From positions 55,553 through 119,552 of the forward strand of contig JAZSMO010000022.1 of NCBI GenBank assembly GCA_045535935.1: a DNA stretch of 64,000 nucleotides, written 5' to 3'. The translations under genes were made by a program, and so were the position numbers. Positions 1 to 8,833 of this stretch are shown here, one piece after another. The number at the start of each line of letters is the position of its first letter. Position 1 is the first letter of the stretch. The notes under the pieces are model-generated. The model was not told where the DNA came from and did no database searches. It was given only the letters and a program-made list of their open reading frames with translations. The stretch comes from SVFI01 sp045535935 (GTDB lineage: Bacteria > Bacillota > Clostridia > Lachnospirales > Lachnospiraceae).

Positions 1-18
1 CATGAAAGGGGAAAGAAC

Positions 19-1014
19 ATGCAATACACAGATATCGGAATTGATTTGGGAACTGCCAGCATCCTTGTTTATATCAGAGGCAAAGGTGTTGTTTTAAAAG
101 AGCCGAGCGTTGTGGCTTTTGACCGCGATACAAATAAGATCAAAGCAATCGGAGAGGATGCTCGTCTCATGCTCGGGCGTACACCGGGCAATATCGTGGC
201 GGTAAGACCGCTTCGTCAGGGTGTTATCTCTGATTATACTGTGACTGAAAAAATGATGAAATATTTCATCCAGAAAGCACTCGGAAAGAAAACGTTCCGC
301 AAGCCGCGTATCGCTGTCTGTGTACCGAGCGGTGTCACAGAAGTAGAAAAGAAAGCAGTAGAAGATGCGACATACCAGGCAGGTGCAAGAGAGGTTTCCA
401 TTATCGAGGAGCCGATCGCAGCAGCAATCGGTGCGGGAATTGATATTTCCAAACCGTGCGGAAATATGATCGTGGATATCGGCGGCGGTACATCGGATAT
501 CGCAGTCATCTCTCTCGGAGGAACGGTAGTAAGTGCGTCAATTAAAATTGCCGGCGATGATTTTGACGAGGCAATTGTTCGTTATATGAGAAAGAAACAC
601 AATTTATTGATTGGTGAAAGAACCGCTGAAGACCTTAAAATCAAAATCGGTTCTGCCTACAAGAGACCGGAAGTGGATTCGGTGGAAGTCAGAGGACGTA
701 ATCTTGTGACAGGTCTTCCTCGCACAGTGGAAGTGACGAGTGAGGAGACAGAAGAGGCGTTGAGAGAAGCGACTTCACAGATTATTGAAGCCATCCACAG
801 CGTTCTTGAAAAAACGCCACCGGAGCTGGCTGCAGACATTGCAGACAGAGGTATTGTTCTGACAGGAGGAGGAAGTCTCCTTCGCGGTCTGGAAGACCTG
901 ATTTATGCAAAGACAGGTATCAATACAATGACGGCAGAAGATCCGATGACCTGTGTCGCAATCGGAACAGGTAAGTATGTAGAATTCCTGGCAGGTTACA
1001 GAGACGAGGTATAA
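19..1014 (+). CDS. mbl: MreB/Mbl-family cell-shape actin
   Basis: This is a bacterial actin that polymerises under the membrane and guides the elongation machinery for the lateral wall. At 331 residues it has the normal MreB/Mbl length. The actin-fold motifs are all visible: phosphate-1 (IGIDLGTA, residues 6-13), phosphate-2 (DIGGGTSD, about 153-160) and the adenosine motif (LTGGGSLLRG, about 281-290). The ATG follows a purine-rich site (AAAGGGGAAAG). It stands directly before two flagellar rod/hook genes, the order known from Bacillus subtilis mbl-flhO-flhP, so I name it Mbl rather than MreB. That paralogue choice rests on synteny. The family call is secure. Confidence 0.9.
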   Translation: MQYTDIGIDLGTASILVYIRGKGVVLKEPSVVAFDRDTNKIKAIGEDARLMLGRTPGNIVAVRPLRQGVISDYTVTEKMMKYFIQKALGKKTFRKPRIAVCVPSGVTEVEKKAVEDATYQAGAREVSIIEEPIAAAIGAGIDISKPCGNMIVDIGGGTSDIAVISLGGTVVSASIKIAGDDFDEAIVRYMRKKHNLLIGERTAEDLKIKIGSAYKRPEVDSVEVRGRNLVTGLPRTVEVTSEETEEALREATSQIIEAIHSVLEKTPPELAADIADRGIVLTGGGSLLRGLEDLIYAKTGINTMTAEDPMTCVAIGTGKYVEFLAGYRDEV

Positions 1015-1037
1015 GCGGCCTTTGCAGGAGGGACGAT

Positions 1038-1811
1038 ATGGTAAAAGGACTATATACAGCATGGACCGGAATGGTGAACCAGCAGAATAGAATGGATGTT
1101 TTGACGAACAATCTGGCCAATTCTGCGACGGTTGGCTTCAAAAAAGAAGGAGCCACCAGTCAGGCGTTCGATGATGTTTTGGCATATAAGATCAAAGACT
1201 CTTCCGATGCGGCCTTAGCTCGCAATATCGGAAAGATGTCCCTGGGAGTTAAAATCGGGGAAAATTATACCGATTATTCTCAGGGGGCATTTAAGGTGAC
1301 AGATAATCAATTTGATCTGGCATTGTCGGGGGATGGATTCTTTGCCTGCGAATATACCAGTAAAAGCGGAGAGACATCCATCAAATATACGAGAGACGGT
1401 TCTTTTACTTTAAATGTAAACGGTGAACTTGTGACCAAGGATGGAGATTTTGTTCTCGATGAGAACGGAGATCACATTGTGCTCGATCCAAAACAGCCGG
1501 TCAGCTTTGATCAGTCCGGTGCTTTTATGCAAAACGGACAGGTTTTGGGATATCTTCAGGTCACAGATTTTGAAGATTATAACTATTTGGAACATTTCGG
1601 TGAAAATTATTTTCTCCCGGTGGACGGGGCGCAGATGAAAGAAGCGGAAGCAAAAGTATTTTCCGGCTATCTGGAACAGTCCAATGTAACTGTCATCAAT
1701 GAGATGGTGGAACTGATTTCCGTAACCCGTAATTATGAGACGAATCAGAAGATGATTCAAAGTATTGACGGAACACTGGAAATTGCAGCCAACCAGCTCG
1801 GCAAGATTTGA
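1038..1811 (+). CDS. flhO: Flagellar hook/rod protein, FlhO/FlgF type
   Basis: This is an axial component of the flagellar rod or hook-basal body, exported by the flagellar type III system. The N-terminus (residues about 1-35, with the LTNNLANSATVGFKKE stretch) is the family signature, and the C-terminus (about 210-255, YLEQSNVTVINEMVELI then a RNYETNQK stretch) is the matching coiled-coil end. Both ends form the helical core of rod proteins. The length of 257 residues fits FlgF/FlhO. It starts 23 bases after mbl with an AGGAGGG site and is followed by a longer paralogue 18 bases on. FlgF and FlhO are names for the same group; I follow the Bacillus name because of the mbl context. Confidence 0.85.
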   Translation: MVKGLYTAWTGMVNQQNRMDVLTNNLANSATVGFKKEGATSQAFDDVLAYKIKDSSDAALARNIGKMSLGVKIGENYTDYSQGAFKVTDNQFDLALSGDGFFACEYTSKSGETSIKYTRDGSFTLNVNGELVTKDGDFVLDENGDHIVLDPKQPVSFDQSGAFMQNGQVLGYLQVTDFEDYNYLEHFGENYFLPVDGAQMKEAEAKVFSGYLEQSNVTVINEMVELISVTRNYETNQKMIQSIDGTLEIAANQLGKI

Positions 1812-1829
1812 TCGTAAGGGAGGATAATT

Positions 1830-2645
1830 ATGGTTAGAAGTTTATGGTCAGCAGCCAGCGGAATGATCGCACAGCAGACAAATGTAGATACGATTGCGAA
1901 CAACCTTGCGAACGTAAATACAACAGGATATAAAACAGAAGTAGCTGAGTTTAAGTCACTTTTATATCAAAATCTTCAGACACGGACAACAACGGCCAAC
2001 GGCGAAAATAAGCCGATCGGTGCACAGGTGGGTCTCGGTGTGCGCAACTCTGCAATCACATCAATTTTTAAGCAGGGAAGCATGTACGAAAGCAATTCCA
2101 CTTCCTCCTTCGCAATTCAGGGAGAAGGATTCTTTGCCGTGCAGGGTGAGGATAGAGAGACATGTTATACAAGAAACGGTAACTTTATCTGGGCGATGGA
2201 CGGAGATAATATTACCCTTTCTACTACGGACGGACATTATGTATTGGATTCCAATGGAAATAAAATCACGTTTTCAAATGATTATGCAGCATCACAGATC
2301 GTGATCACATCTGACGGAACCATCGGGTATCCGGATGAGACCAACAATGTGCAGTCACTCGGTATCCGGATCGGACTTTACCAATTCCAAAATCCGTCAG
2401 GACTGAATAAATTAGAAGCCAGTCTTTATTCGGCGACAGAGGCCAGCGGAGAGGCGATGAATGAGGCTACCAACGATGCGCTTGTGAAGAGCTCGGTCGC
2501 ACAGGGCTATTTGGAGGGATCCAATGTGCAGGTTGCGGATGAGATGGTGAATCTTATCGTGGCACAGAGAGCTTATGAGATGAATTCAAAAGCGATTCAG
2601 GCAACCGATGAAATGATGGGTCAGGCGAATAACCTTAGAAGATAA
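1830..2645 (+). CDS. flhP: Flagellar hook/rod protein, FlhP/FlgG type
   Basis: This is the second axial rod/hook protein of the operon, 271 residues, homologous to the gene before it. Its N-terminus (MVRSLWSAASGMIAQQ, then NNLANVNTTGYKTE) and C-terminus (GYLEGSNVQVADEMVNLI, then AQRAYEMNSKAIQATDEM) are the closest of the pair to the FlgG distal-rod consensus. A GGGAGG site precedes the ATG. The paired arrangement matches flhO-flhP of Bacillus and flgF-flgG of proteobacteria. It probably forms the outer part of the rod, next to the hook. Regulation is presumably with mbl, since there is no terminator between them. Confidence 0.87.
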   Translation: MVRSLWSAASGMIAQQTNVDTIANNLANVNTTGYKTEVAEFKSLLYQNLQTRTTTANGENKPIGAQVGLGVRNSAITSIFKQGSMYESNSTSSFAIQGEGFFAVQGEDRETCYTRNGNFIWAMDGDNITLSTTDGHYVLDSNGNKITFSNDYAASQIVITSDGTIGYPDETNNVQSLGIRIGLYQFQNPSGLNKLEASLYSATEASGEAMNEATNDALVKSSVAQGYLEGSNVQVADEMVNLIVAQRAYEMNSKAIQATDEMMGQANNLRR

Positions 2646-2659
2646 AAGTGAGGTAGCGT

Positions 2660-3100
2660 ATGGATATTAGTGGATTGGGTTCTAACTATTTGAATTATGC
2701 CGATTCGTTGTCGGGCACTGCGACGAGTAAAAGTGCAAGTTCCATTTCTTCGCTGGAAAATAAGGATCTTACCAATGCGACAGACGAAGAATTAATGGAG
2801 GTCTGTAAAGAGTTTGAGGCCTACTTTATGGAAATGATTATGAAGGAGATGACCAGCACCACCAGCCTTTTGGGGGATGAGAGCAGCGGAAGCAATTCTA
2901 CTTTGGTCAATTATTTTAAGGATAATGCGATTACGGATCTTGCAAAGACAGCAACGGAGCAAAACAGTCTCGGACTGGCTCAGACACTGTACGAGCAGAT
3001 GAGACGTAATTATGGATTGGATTCTACCGTGGTAACGAATCCGGGCGAAAAGAAGTTGTCTACAGAGAAAGCAACGGAAATAGAAACAGAAAATCAATAG
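2660..3100 (+). CDS. Rod-binding protein, FlgJ N-terminal domain only
   Basis: This small 146-residue protein carries the rod-binding domain seen at the N-terminus of FlgJ (about residues 35-110; signature ELMEVCKEFEAYFMEMIMK and the TSLLGDESSG stretch). In FlgJ of proteobacteria this domain caps the growing rod. The muramidase half is missing here, as is usual for Firmicute versions, so another enzyme must open the peptidoglycan. The C-terminal 40 residues are polar and probably disordered. It is the last gene of the mbl-flhO-flhP operon and is closed by a strong terminator. A GAGG site lies before the ATG. Confidence 0.8.
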   Translation: MDISGLGSNYLNYADSLSGTATSKSASSISSLENKDLTNATDEELMEVCKEFEAYFMEMIMKEMTSTTSLLGDESSGSNSTLVNYFKDNAITDLAKTATEQNSLGLAQTLYEQMRRNYGLDSTVVTNPGEKKLSTEKATEIETENQ

Positions 3101-3108
3101 GATAAAAG

Positions 3109-3133
3109 GGCTGTCATGTGGCAGCCTTTTTTT
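3109..3133 (+). terminator. Intrinsic terminator of the mbl-flagellar rod operon
   Basis: The stem GGCTGTC / GGCAGCC (7 pairs including one G-U) has a 4-base loop and is followed by seven T residues. It sits just after the rod-binding gene and before the true start of recD2. Confidence 0.85.
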
Positions 3134-3158
3134 GTCATGCGGCAGAGTGAGAGGTAAC

Positions 3159-5372
3159 ATGCAGACGATAGAAGTATATGTGGAGAGAGTTATATTTCGC
3201 AATGAGGAAAACGGATACAGTGTTTTGATGACGCGCTGTAAGGAAGAAGAACTGATTGTTGTAGGGTTGTTTTATGAAGAGATGCAGGGACAGATGCTCC
3301 GTATCACCGGAGAAACAGACTATCATCAAAGCTACGGCGAACAGTTTAAGGTGACAGAGTACGAGATGATAGAACCTTCCGATGCGGAGTCGATAAGACG
3401 CTATTTGGCTTCGGGCGCCGTGAAGGGAATCGGAGAGGCGCTGGCAGGAAGAATCGTAAAGATATTTGGTGATCAGACGCTTGCCATCATGGAGGAGGAG
3501 CCGGAGAGGCTTGCGGAAGTAAAGGGAATCAGTCTGCGCAAAGCCCAGGAGATAGCAGTTGAGTTTTCGGCCAAAAAAGATTTGCGAAGTGCGATGCTTT
3601 TTTTGCAAAAGTACGGAATTACGAATAAGCTGGCAGTAAAAATATATGAGACATATGGATTGAAAACCTACAGCGTGCTGCGCGAGAATCCGTATCGATT
3701 ATCGGAAGATATTGAGGGAGTCGGATTTAAGACAGCAGATATGATTGCAGAGAAGATCGGGATTCATACCGATTCCGATTATCGCATCCGCAGCGGTGTG
3801 TTGTATGTGTTGTCGCAGGCTTTGGCGGAGGGCAATATGTATCTTCCGATGGAGAAATTGTCGGAGGAAGCACAGCAGCTGCTCGGTGTAAAAGCGGAGG
3901 ATATACAGCCGCATATTATAAATCTTGCTATGGACAAGAAACTTACGATAAAGCGTGATTGTGTGTACAGCACGGTCGCTTACAATGCGGAGTCAAAAGT
4001 TGCGGGAATGCTGATGCGATTGCGGGAGATACAGCCGGACGAGGATGACCTGCAGCTGAACAAAAAAATCGAGTCCATAGAAAAAGAGGAACGTATTTGC
4101 CTCGACGAGCTGCAGAGAAAAGCCGTACGGGAAAGTGTGAAAAACGGAGTGTTTATCCTTACCGGCGGACCGGGGACGGGAAAGACAACCACCATCAACG
4201 TGATCATCCGGTATTTCATGCAGCAGGGAAGAAATATTGCGTTGGCAGCACCGACGGGACGGGCTGCAAAACGCATGACGGAAGCTACGGGCTACGAGGC
4301 GCAGACGATTCACAGATTGCTGGAGGTCGGCGGCGCGGTGGACGACGAAAAAGGTTTTTTTGAGCGGAATGAATTTTATCCGCTGGAATATGATGCGGTG
4401 ATTGTAGATGAGATGTCAATGGTGGATATATTCCTTTTCCAGGCACTGCTGAAGGCGCTTCCTGTGGGAACAAGGCTGATTCTGGTGGGAGATGACAATC
4501 AGCTTCCGTCGGTCGGACCGGGGCAGGTTCTGGGTGATATTGTTGCCAGCGGAGCGTTTTCCAGCATTGAACTGAAGAAGATTTTCAGGCAGGAAGAGGG
4601 AAGCGATATTGTCTACAATGCACATAAGGTCAAAGCCGGTGAAAAAATTTCGTTAAATAATCAAAGCAAGGATTTTTTCTTTTTGCCGCGTGCGGATACC
4701 AAAAGAATATATAACAACATTGTACAGCTTGTGACGGACAAAATGCCTCGCTACGTAGGGGCGAAGGCGTATGATATACAGGTGCTGACCCCGATGAAAA
4801 AAGGGCCGCTGGGAGCCATTATGCTCAATCAGATATTGCAGGAGTACATCAATCCGCAGGACGGAAAAAAGAAAGAGTATAACTCCGGTGAAAAAATGTT
4901 CCGCGAAGGCGATAAAGTAATGCAGGTGAAGAATAATTACAAGCTGGAGTGGGAGGTTGTCGGCAAGTACAATATTACCATTGAAAAGGGAGCCGGTGTG
5001 TTTAACGGCGACGTAGGATATATAGAGTCGGTCAATGAATATGCCCGCACCATATGCGTGAAGTATGAGGAGGAAAAAACGGTCGAATATTCTTATGAAA
5101 ATGCAGATGAACTGGAATTGGCGTATGCCATGACGATTCATAAGTCGCAGGGAAGTGAGTATCCGGCGGTTGTGATTCCGCTGCTCGGAGTACCGCGGCT
5201 TATGCTGTACAGAAATCTTCTCTACACCGCTATAACCAGAGGGGTGAAATGCGTGACACTGATCGGTGCGCAGGATGTGGTGGAAGAGATGATCGGCAAT
5301 GAAAACATGCAGATGAGGTACACGGGACTTGAAGAAAAAATACGGGATTTTGATGACACCAACCAAAATTAA
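3159..5372 (+). CDS. recD2: RecD2-type ATP-dependent DNA helicase
   Basis: This is a 5'-3' DNA helicase of the RecD2 family, which acts in repair and replication-fork maintenance without RecBC. The 737-residue protein has the N-terminal extension with OB-like and helix-hairpin-helix segments (VKGIGEALAGRIVKIFG near residue 90). A P-loop follows (GGPGTGKTT, about 337-345), then Walker B (VIVDEMSMVD, about 413-422) and the C-terminal UvrD-like motif (YAMTIHKSQGSEYP, about 657-670). An in-frame TTG lies upstream at 3132, inside the terminator. The ATG at 3159 has a GAGAGG site and is preferred. It begins the long operon that ends with glmM. Confidence 0.92.
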   Translation: MQTIEVYVERVIFRNEENGYSVLMTRCKEEELIVVGLFYEEMQGQMLRITGETDYHQSYGEQFKVTEYEMIEPSDAESIRRYLASGAVKGIGEALAGRIVKIFGDQTLAIMEEEPERLAEVKGISLRKAQEIAVEFSAKKDLRSAMLFLQKYGITNKLAVKIYETYGLKTYSVLRENPYRLSEDIEGVGFKTADMIAEKIGIHTDSDYRIRSGVLYVLSQALAEGNMYLPMEKLSEEAQQLLGVKAEDIQPHIINLAMDKKLTIKRDCVYSTVAYNAESKVAGMLMRLREIQPDEDDLQLNKKIESIEKEERICLDELQRKAVRESVKNGVFILTGGPGTGKTTTINVIIRYFMQQGRNIALAAPTGRAAKRMTEATGYEAQTIHRLLEVGGAVDDEKGFFERNEFYPLEYDAVIVDEMSMVDIFLFQALLKALPVGTRLILVGDDNQLPSVGPGQVLGDIVASGAFSSIELKKIFRQEEGSDIVYNAHKVKAGEKISLNNQSKDFFFLPRADTKRIYNNIVQLVTDKMPRYVGAKAYDIQVLTPMKKGPLGAIMLNQILQEYINPQDGKKKEYNSGEKMFREGDKVMQVKNNYKLEWEVVGKYNITIEKGAGVFNGDVGYIESVNEYARTICVKYEEEKTVEYSYENADELELAYAMTIHKSQGSEYPAVVIPLLGVPRLMLYRNLLYTAITRGVKCVTLIGAQDVVEEMIGNENMQMRYTGLEEKIRDFDDTNQN

Positions 5373-6096
5373 AACATATATAAGGCGGGGGTGGGAATGT
5401 ATACTTGAGCTGATTTATCCTACCCGATGCCCTTTTTGTGATGAACCGCTTTTGAAAAGTGAGAGACCGGTCTGCGCTTTCTGCTCCGGCCAAATTGAGT
5501 GGGCGACGGAGCCGTATTGCATGAAGTGCGGTAAAGTGCTGCAGGATGCGGAGACGGAATACTGCGCCGATTGCAGAAGTTACCACCATTTCTTCGAGCG
5601 GGGAAGATCTGTTTTTGTTTATAAAGGACCGGTCAAAAAATCAATCTACCGGTTCAAGTATGCGGGGCGCAAGGAATATGCGAAGGCTTATGCGATGCTG
5701 GCCCAGCAGCATTTGGGCGGATATGTGCGAAAGGTTGCACCGGATGCGCTTGTTCCGGTACCGCTGCATCGTAAGCGATATAACAGGAGGGGATACAATC
5801 AGGCCCGGCTGTTTGCGACAGCGCTGGGAAACAGAATGGGAATCCCGGTTTATGCAGATTTGGTCAAAAGAACCAGAAATACGCTTCCGCAAAAGATGTT
5901 GGAGCGGTCGGAGCGCCAAAATAATTTGAAAAAGGCTTTCAAAATCAATAGAAATGATGTAAAATTAAATACGATTATAATTATTGATGATATCTATACT
6001 ACCGGAAGCACCATCGATGCGTTGGCAGAGGTGTTGCGAGAGGCAGGAGTTGAAAAGATTTTCTTTCTCACCATATCCGGTGGCAGATTGCAATAG
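5353..6096 (+). CDS. comFC: ComFC-like phosphoribosyltransferase-fold protein
   Basis: This is a member of the ComF family, linked to DNA uptake in naturally competent bacteria, where ComFC works with the ComFA helicase. Four CxxC pairs (C26/C29, C41/C44, C56/C59, C71/C74) form the N-terminal zinc-binding part. The C-terminal PRTase fold has the PRPP-loop motif IIIIDDIYTTGSTID at about 207-221. The start is uncertain: the ATG at 5353 overlaps recD2 by 20 bases, while an in-frame TTG at 5329 has a better-placed GAGG. No comFA is next to it, so its role here may be DNA repair or uptake together with RecD2. The family is clear and the function is inferred. Confidence 0.85.
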   Translation: MTPTKIKTYIRRGWECILELIYPTRCPFCDEPLLKSERPVCAFCSGQIEWATEPYCMKCGKVLQDAETEYCADCRSYHHFFERGRSVFVYKGPVKKSIYRFKYAGRKEYAKAYAMLAQQHLGGYVRKVAPDALVPVPLHRKRYNRRGYNQARLFATALGNRMGIPVYADLVKRTRNTLPQKMLERSERQNNLKKAFKINRNDVKLNTIIIIDDIYTTGSTIDALAEVLREAGVEKIFFLTISGGRLQ

Positions 6097-6105
6097 GAGG
6101 TTTTT

Positions 6106-6519
6106 ATGGATGTAAGGAACTGTCGCAAATGCGGTAAATTATTCAACTATATTGCAGGACCTTTTATTTGTCCGTCATGCAGAGACAAACAGGAAGAAAA
6201 ATTTCAGACAGTAAAGAAATACATACAGCAGCACGGTCGTGCGACGATCAATGAGGTGTCAGAGGAATGTGAGGTTGAGATTTCTCAGATTCAGGCTTGG
6301 ATCCGGCAGGAGCGACTGGAATTCGCCGATGATTCACCAATCGGAATTCCTTGTGAATCCTGCGGAAAAATGATCGGAAGCGGAAAGTATTGTCCGGAAT
6401 GTAAAAATAACATGATGCGCAATCTCAACAGTGCCATGGGCAAACGCGGCGTAGAGGTTGAATCGCCTAGAGAAGTGCACAAGGCAAAAGAGAACAGAAT
6501 GAGATTCCTTGACAAATAG
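6106..6519 (+). CDS. yvyF: YvyF-type flagellar operon zinc-finger protein
   Basis: This is a 137-residue protein of the family called 'flagellar operon protein TIGR03826' or YvyF, found near flagellar and comF genes in Firmicutes. It has two zinc-ribbon-like ends: C6/C9 with C22/C25 (CRKCG, CPSC), and about C83/C86 with C96/C99 (CESCG, CPEC). Between them is a small winged-helix-like segment (ATINEVSEECEVEISQIQAW). In Bacillus the order comFC-yvyF-flgM is known, and the same comFC-yvyF adjacency is seen here, 9 bases apart, but flgM does not follow. The role is probably regulatory, and the exact target is not known to me. Confidence 0.82.
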   Translation: MDVRNCRKCGKLFNYIAGPFICPSCRDKQEEKFQTVKKYIQQHGRATINEVSEECEVEISQIQAWIRQERLEFADDSPIGIPCESCGKMIGSGKYCPECKNNMMRNLNSAMGKRGVEVESPREVHKAKENRMRFLDK

Positions 6520-6539
6520 GAATCGAGAGGAGATCACAG

Positions 6540-6947
6540 ATGCTCAGTCAGGAAAGAATCAAACTCATGACCAAGATGGCTTCCTATGAGGAAAACGAAG
6601 GAAAAAAATATATGTCGATCGGGAGCTATTTTCGGAGCGATTACATGGGGATGCAGGTTTTGACTTCCATTATCAGCGCTACGTTAGCATTTTTACTTAT
6701 CTGCGGTTGTTATGTATATTATCATTTTGAAACACTGATGCAGGATATTTACAAAACAGATCTGCTGGTTTTCGGAAAACAGGTCTTGTTTTATTATGTG
6801 ATATTTGTTGCGGCGTATGCCCTGATTACATATATTGTTTATTCGTTCAGATACAGTAAGGCGAAACGCAGCCTGAAACGATATTACCGTCATTTAAAGC
6901 AGCTTGCTGCAATTTATGACATTGAGAAAAATAGCCGCCAGGAATAG
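6540..6947 (+). CDS. Small two-helix membrane protein, unrecognised
   Basis: I do not recognise this 135-residue protein. It has a cytoplasmic-looking N-terminus of about 38 residues, a first membrane helix at about 39-60 (LTSIISATLAFLLICGCYVY), a second at about 84-104, and a strongly basic tail (YSKAKRSLKRYYRHLKQL). It has a GAGGAG site, lies 20 bases after yvyF and 30 bases before another membrane protein, and sits inside the recD2-glmM run. The position suggests envelope work connected with the c-di-AMP module downstream, but nothing in the sequence proves it. Confidence 0.7.
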   Translation: MLSQERIKLMTKMASYEENEGKKYMSIGSYFRSDYMGMQVLTSIISATLAFLLICGCYVYYHFETLMQDIYKTDLLVFGKQVLFYYVIFVAAYALITYIVYSFRYSKAKRSLKRYYRHLKQLAAIYDIEKNSRQE

Positions 6948-6977
6948 CCGGGGTTATTGGACGGAAAGGATTATAAC

Positions 6978-7907
6978 ATGTCTTTTTTATTGGAATTGAG
7001 GGAAAATTTAAGAAATTTTTACAGTAGAAACGAGGCGTATCTCTTGCCGTTTTTAAAGTTTCTGCTGGCACTGGTGACTCTGCTGGTATTGAATATGAAT
7101 CTCGGCAACATGAGTAAGATTAACAGCCCGATTTTGGTTCTGGTTATTGCGCTTATGTGTTCATTTTTGCCGATGAATCTTTTGGTAATTGTATCGGCAA
7201 TTTTTGTGGTTCTGCATTGCTATGCGGTTTCTTTGGAGTGTGCGATTGTGACGGCGGGCGTATTTTTGCTGATGTTTTTGCTATATTATCGTTTTTCGCC
7301 GAAGGACACATTGATAGTGGTGCTTGTGCCGCTCTGTTTCGGATTGAAAATACCGTTTCTTATGCCGCTCGTAGTAGGGCTATTATGTGGACCGGCTTCC
7401 GTTGTTTCGCTTTGCTGCGGAGTGGTAGCTTATTATGTGATCAATTATGTCAGTACAAATGCATCCGTAATTATGGCACTTGATGTGGACGGATCCGTTT
7501 CCAAATTCCGTTATCTGATTGACGGCATTATGAATAATAAAGCGATGGTGATTGTATTATTTTCTTTCGCAGCAACCACAATTATTGTATATATCATCCG
7601 TAGATTATCTGTAGATCATGCATGGACAATCGCAATGTTCGTCGGTGCGGTGACCAACGTAGTGATCCTTCTGGTGGGTAATCTGATGTATGAGACCGGC
7701 TTTTCGGTATTGTCACTGATACTCGGTACGATAGTTGCTCTTCTTGTGGCAAAGATATGCCAGTTCTTCTGGTTTAACGTAGATTACACAAGAACAGAGT
7801 ATGTACAGTTTGAAGATGATGAATACTATTATTATGTAAAAGCTGTACCGAAAAATACAGTGGCCAAATCAAGACGTACAGTCAAAAAGATCACGAGTGT
7901 TCTTTAG
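6978..7907 (+). CDS. Polytopic membrane protein upstream of cdaA, unrecognised
   Basis: This is a 309-residue protein with about seven or eight hydrophobic segments between residues 25 and 265. A cytoplasmic-looking tail is rich in acidic and tyrosine residues (VQFEDDEYYYYVKAVPK, about 275-291) and then basic. I know no catalytic motif in it. An in-frame TTG lies upstream at 6957, but the ATG at 6978 has a GGAAAGGA site. It is the gene directly before the c-di-AMP synthase, with only 44 bases between them. An accessory or transport role with CdaA is possible; that is inference from position alone. Confidence 0.72.
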   Translation: MSFLLELRENLRNFYSRNEAYLLPFLKFLLALVTLLVLNMNLGNMSKINSPILVLVIALMCSFLPMNLLVIVSAIFVVLHCYAVSLECAIVTAGVFLLMFLLYYRFSPKDTLIVVLVPLCFGLKIPFLMPLVVGLLCGPASVVSLCCGVVAYYVINYVSTNASVIMALDVDGSVSKFRYLIDGIMNNKAMVIVLFSFAATTIIVYIIRRLSVDHAWTIAMFVGAVTNVVILLVGNLMYETGFSVLSLILGTIVALLVAKICQFFWFNVDYTRTEYVQFEDDEYYYYVKAVPKNTVAKSRRTVKKITSVL

Positions 7908-7951
7908 GGATATCCAAGGAGGACCAAATAAAATAAAGACAGGTGTTCCAA

Positions 7952-8833
7952 ATGCAGCAAATCAGCACTTATATTGACAAATATCTTTCTACACTGCATA
8001 TACCGAAAACGCTTATGTGGACGGATATTGCCGAAATCATTATAATTTCATTCGTGGTATATCAGCTTTTAGCCTGGATTCGCAATACGAGAACCTGGGC
8101 TCTTTTGCGTGGTGTTCTTGTTATTCTGGCGTTTCTTCTTATTGCGGCGCTGTTTAATATGTCCACCATTCTTTGGATTGCCGGCGAGGTATTTTCCATT
8201 GCGGCGATTGCCATTGTCATCATTCTTCAGCCGGAGCTTAGACGCGCCCTGGAGCAGATCGGACAAAAAAGCTTTGTCAATGCCATTCTTCCGTTTGAGG
8301 TAAGTAAGACGCAGGAGGGACGTTTTTCCGACAAAACCGTGCAGGAGATTGTTAAGGCCTGCTACGAGATGGGAAAAGTAAAAACGGGTGCGCTCATTGT
8401 GATAGAGCATACGTCCTCTTTGGCGGAGTATGAGAGAACGGGTATTGAGGTGGACGGACTGGTGACCAGTCAGCTACTTATTAATATTTTTGAACATAAC
8501 ACACCGCTCCATGACGGTGCGGTGATTATCCGGGGAAACAGAGTGACGTGGGCGACATGCTATCTGCCTTTGTCTGACAATATGGAACTGTCCAAAGAAT
8601 TAGGAACAAGACATCGCGCCGGAGTGGGTATCTCAGAGGTTACCGATTCGCTGACAATCATTGTGTCAGAAGAAACCGGCCGTGTTTCCATGGCTTACGG
8701 CGGAAAACTGACCAGAAACGTGGAGCCTGATACGTTGCGTTCCAAATTGACTTCGTTGCAGAACAAATCAACAGAAGACAAGAAGAAAAAGAAGTTAACA
8801 TGGAAGGGAAGGGGTAAGAATGAAGAAAGCTAA
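7952..8833 (+). CDS. cdaA: Diadenylate cyclase CdaA (c-di-AMP synthase)
   Basis: CdaA joins two ATP into the second messenger c-di-AMP at the membrane. The 293-residue protein has three N-terminal membrane helices (about residues 25-95) and a DAC domain with both signature motifs, DGA (about 188-190) and RHR (about 220-222, in GTRHRAGVG). The ATG at 7952 has AGGTG six bases upstream and is preferred to a GTG at 7943. Its 3' end overlaps the next gene by 14 bases, and glmM comes third, the conserved cdaA-cdaR-glmM arrangement of Firmicutes. CdaR and GlmM are known to bind and modulate CdaA, so the operon couples messenger level to wall-precursor supply. Confidence 0.95.
   Translation: MQQISTYIDKYLSTLHIPKTLMWTDIAEIIIISFVVYQLLAWIRNTRTWALLRGVLVILAFLLIAALFNMSTILWIAGEVFSIAAIAIVIILQPELRRALEQIGQKSFVNAILPFEVSKTQEGRFSDKTVQEIVKACYEMGKVKTGALIVIEHTSSLAEYERTGIEVDGLVTSQLLINIFEHNTPLHDGAVIIRGNRVTWATCYLPLSDNMELSKELGTRHRAGVGISEVTDSLTIIVSEETGRVSMAYGGKLTRNVEPDTLRSKLTSLQNKSTEDKKKKKLTWKGRGKNEES

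Noticed and set aside
3132..3158. Upstream TTG start for recD2 giving nine more residues
   Set aside because: It lies inside the terminator's T-run and has no ribosome site; the ATG at 3159 has GAGAGG.
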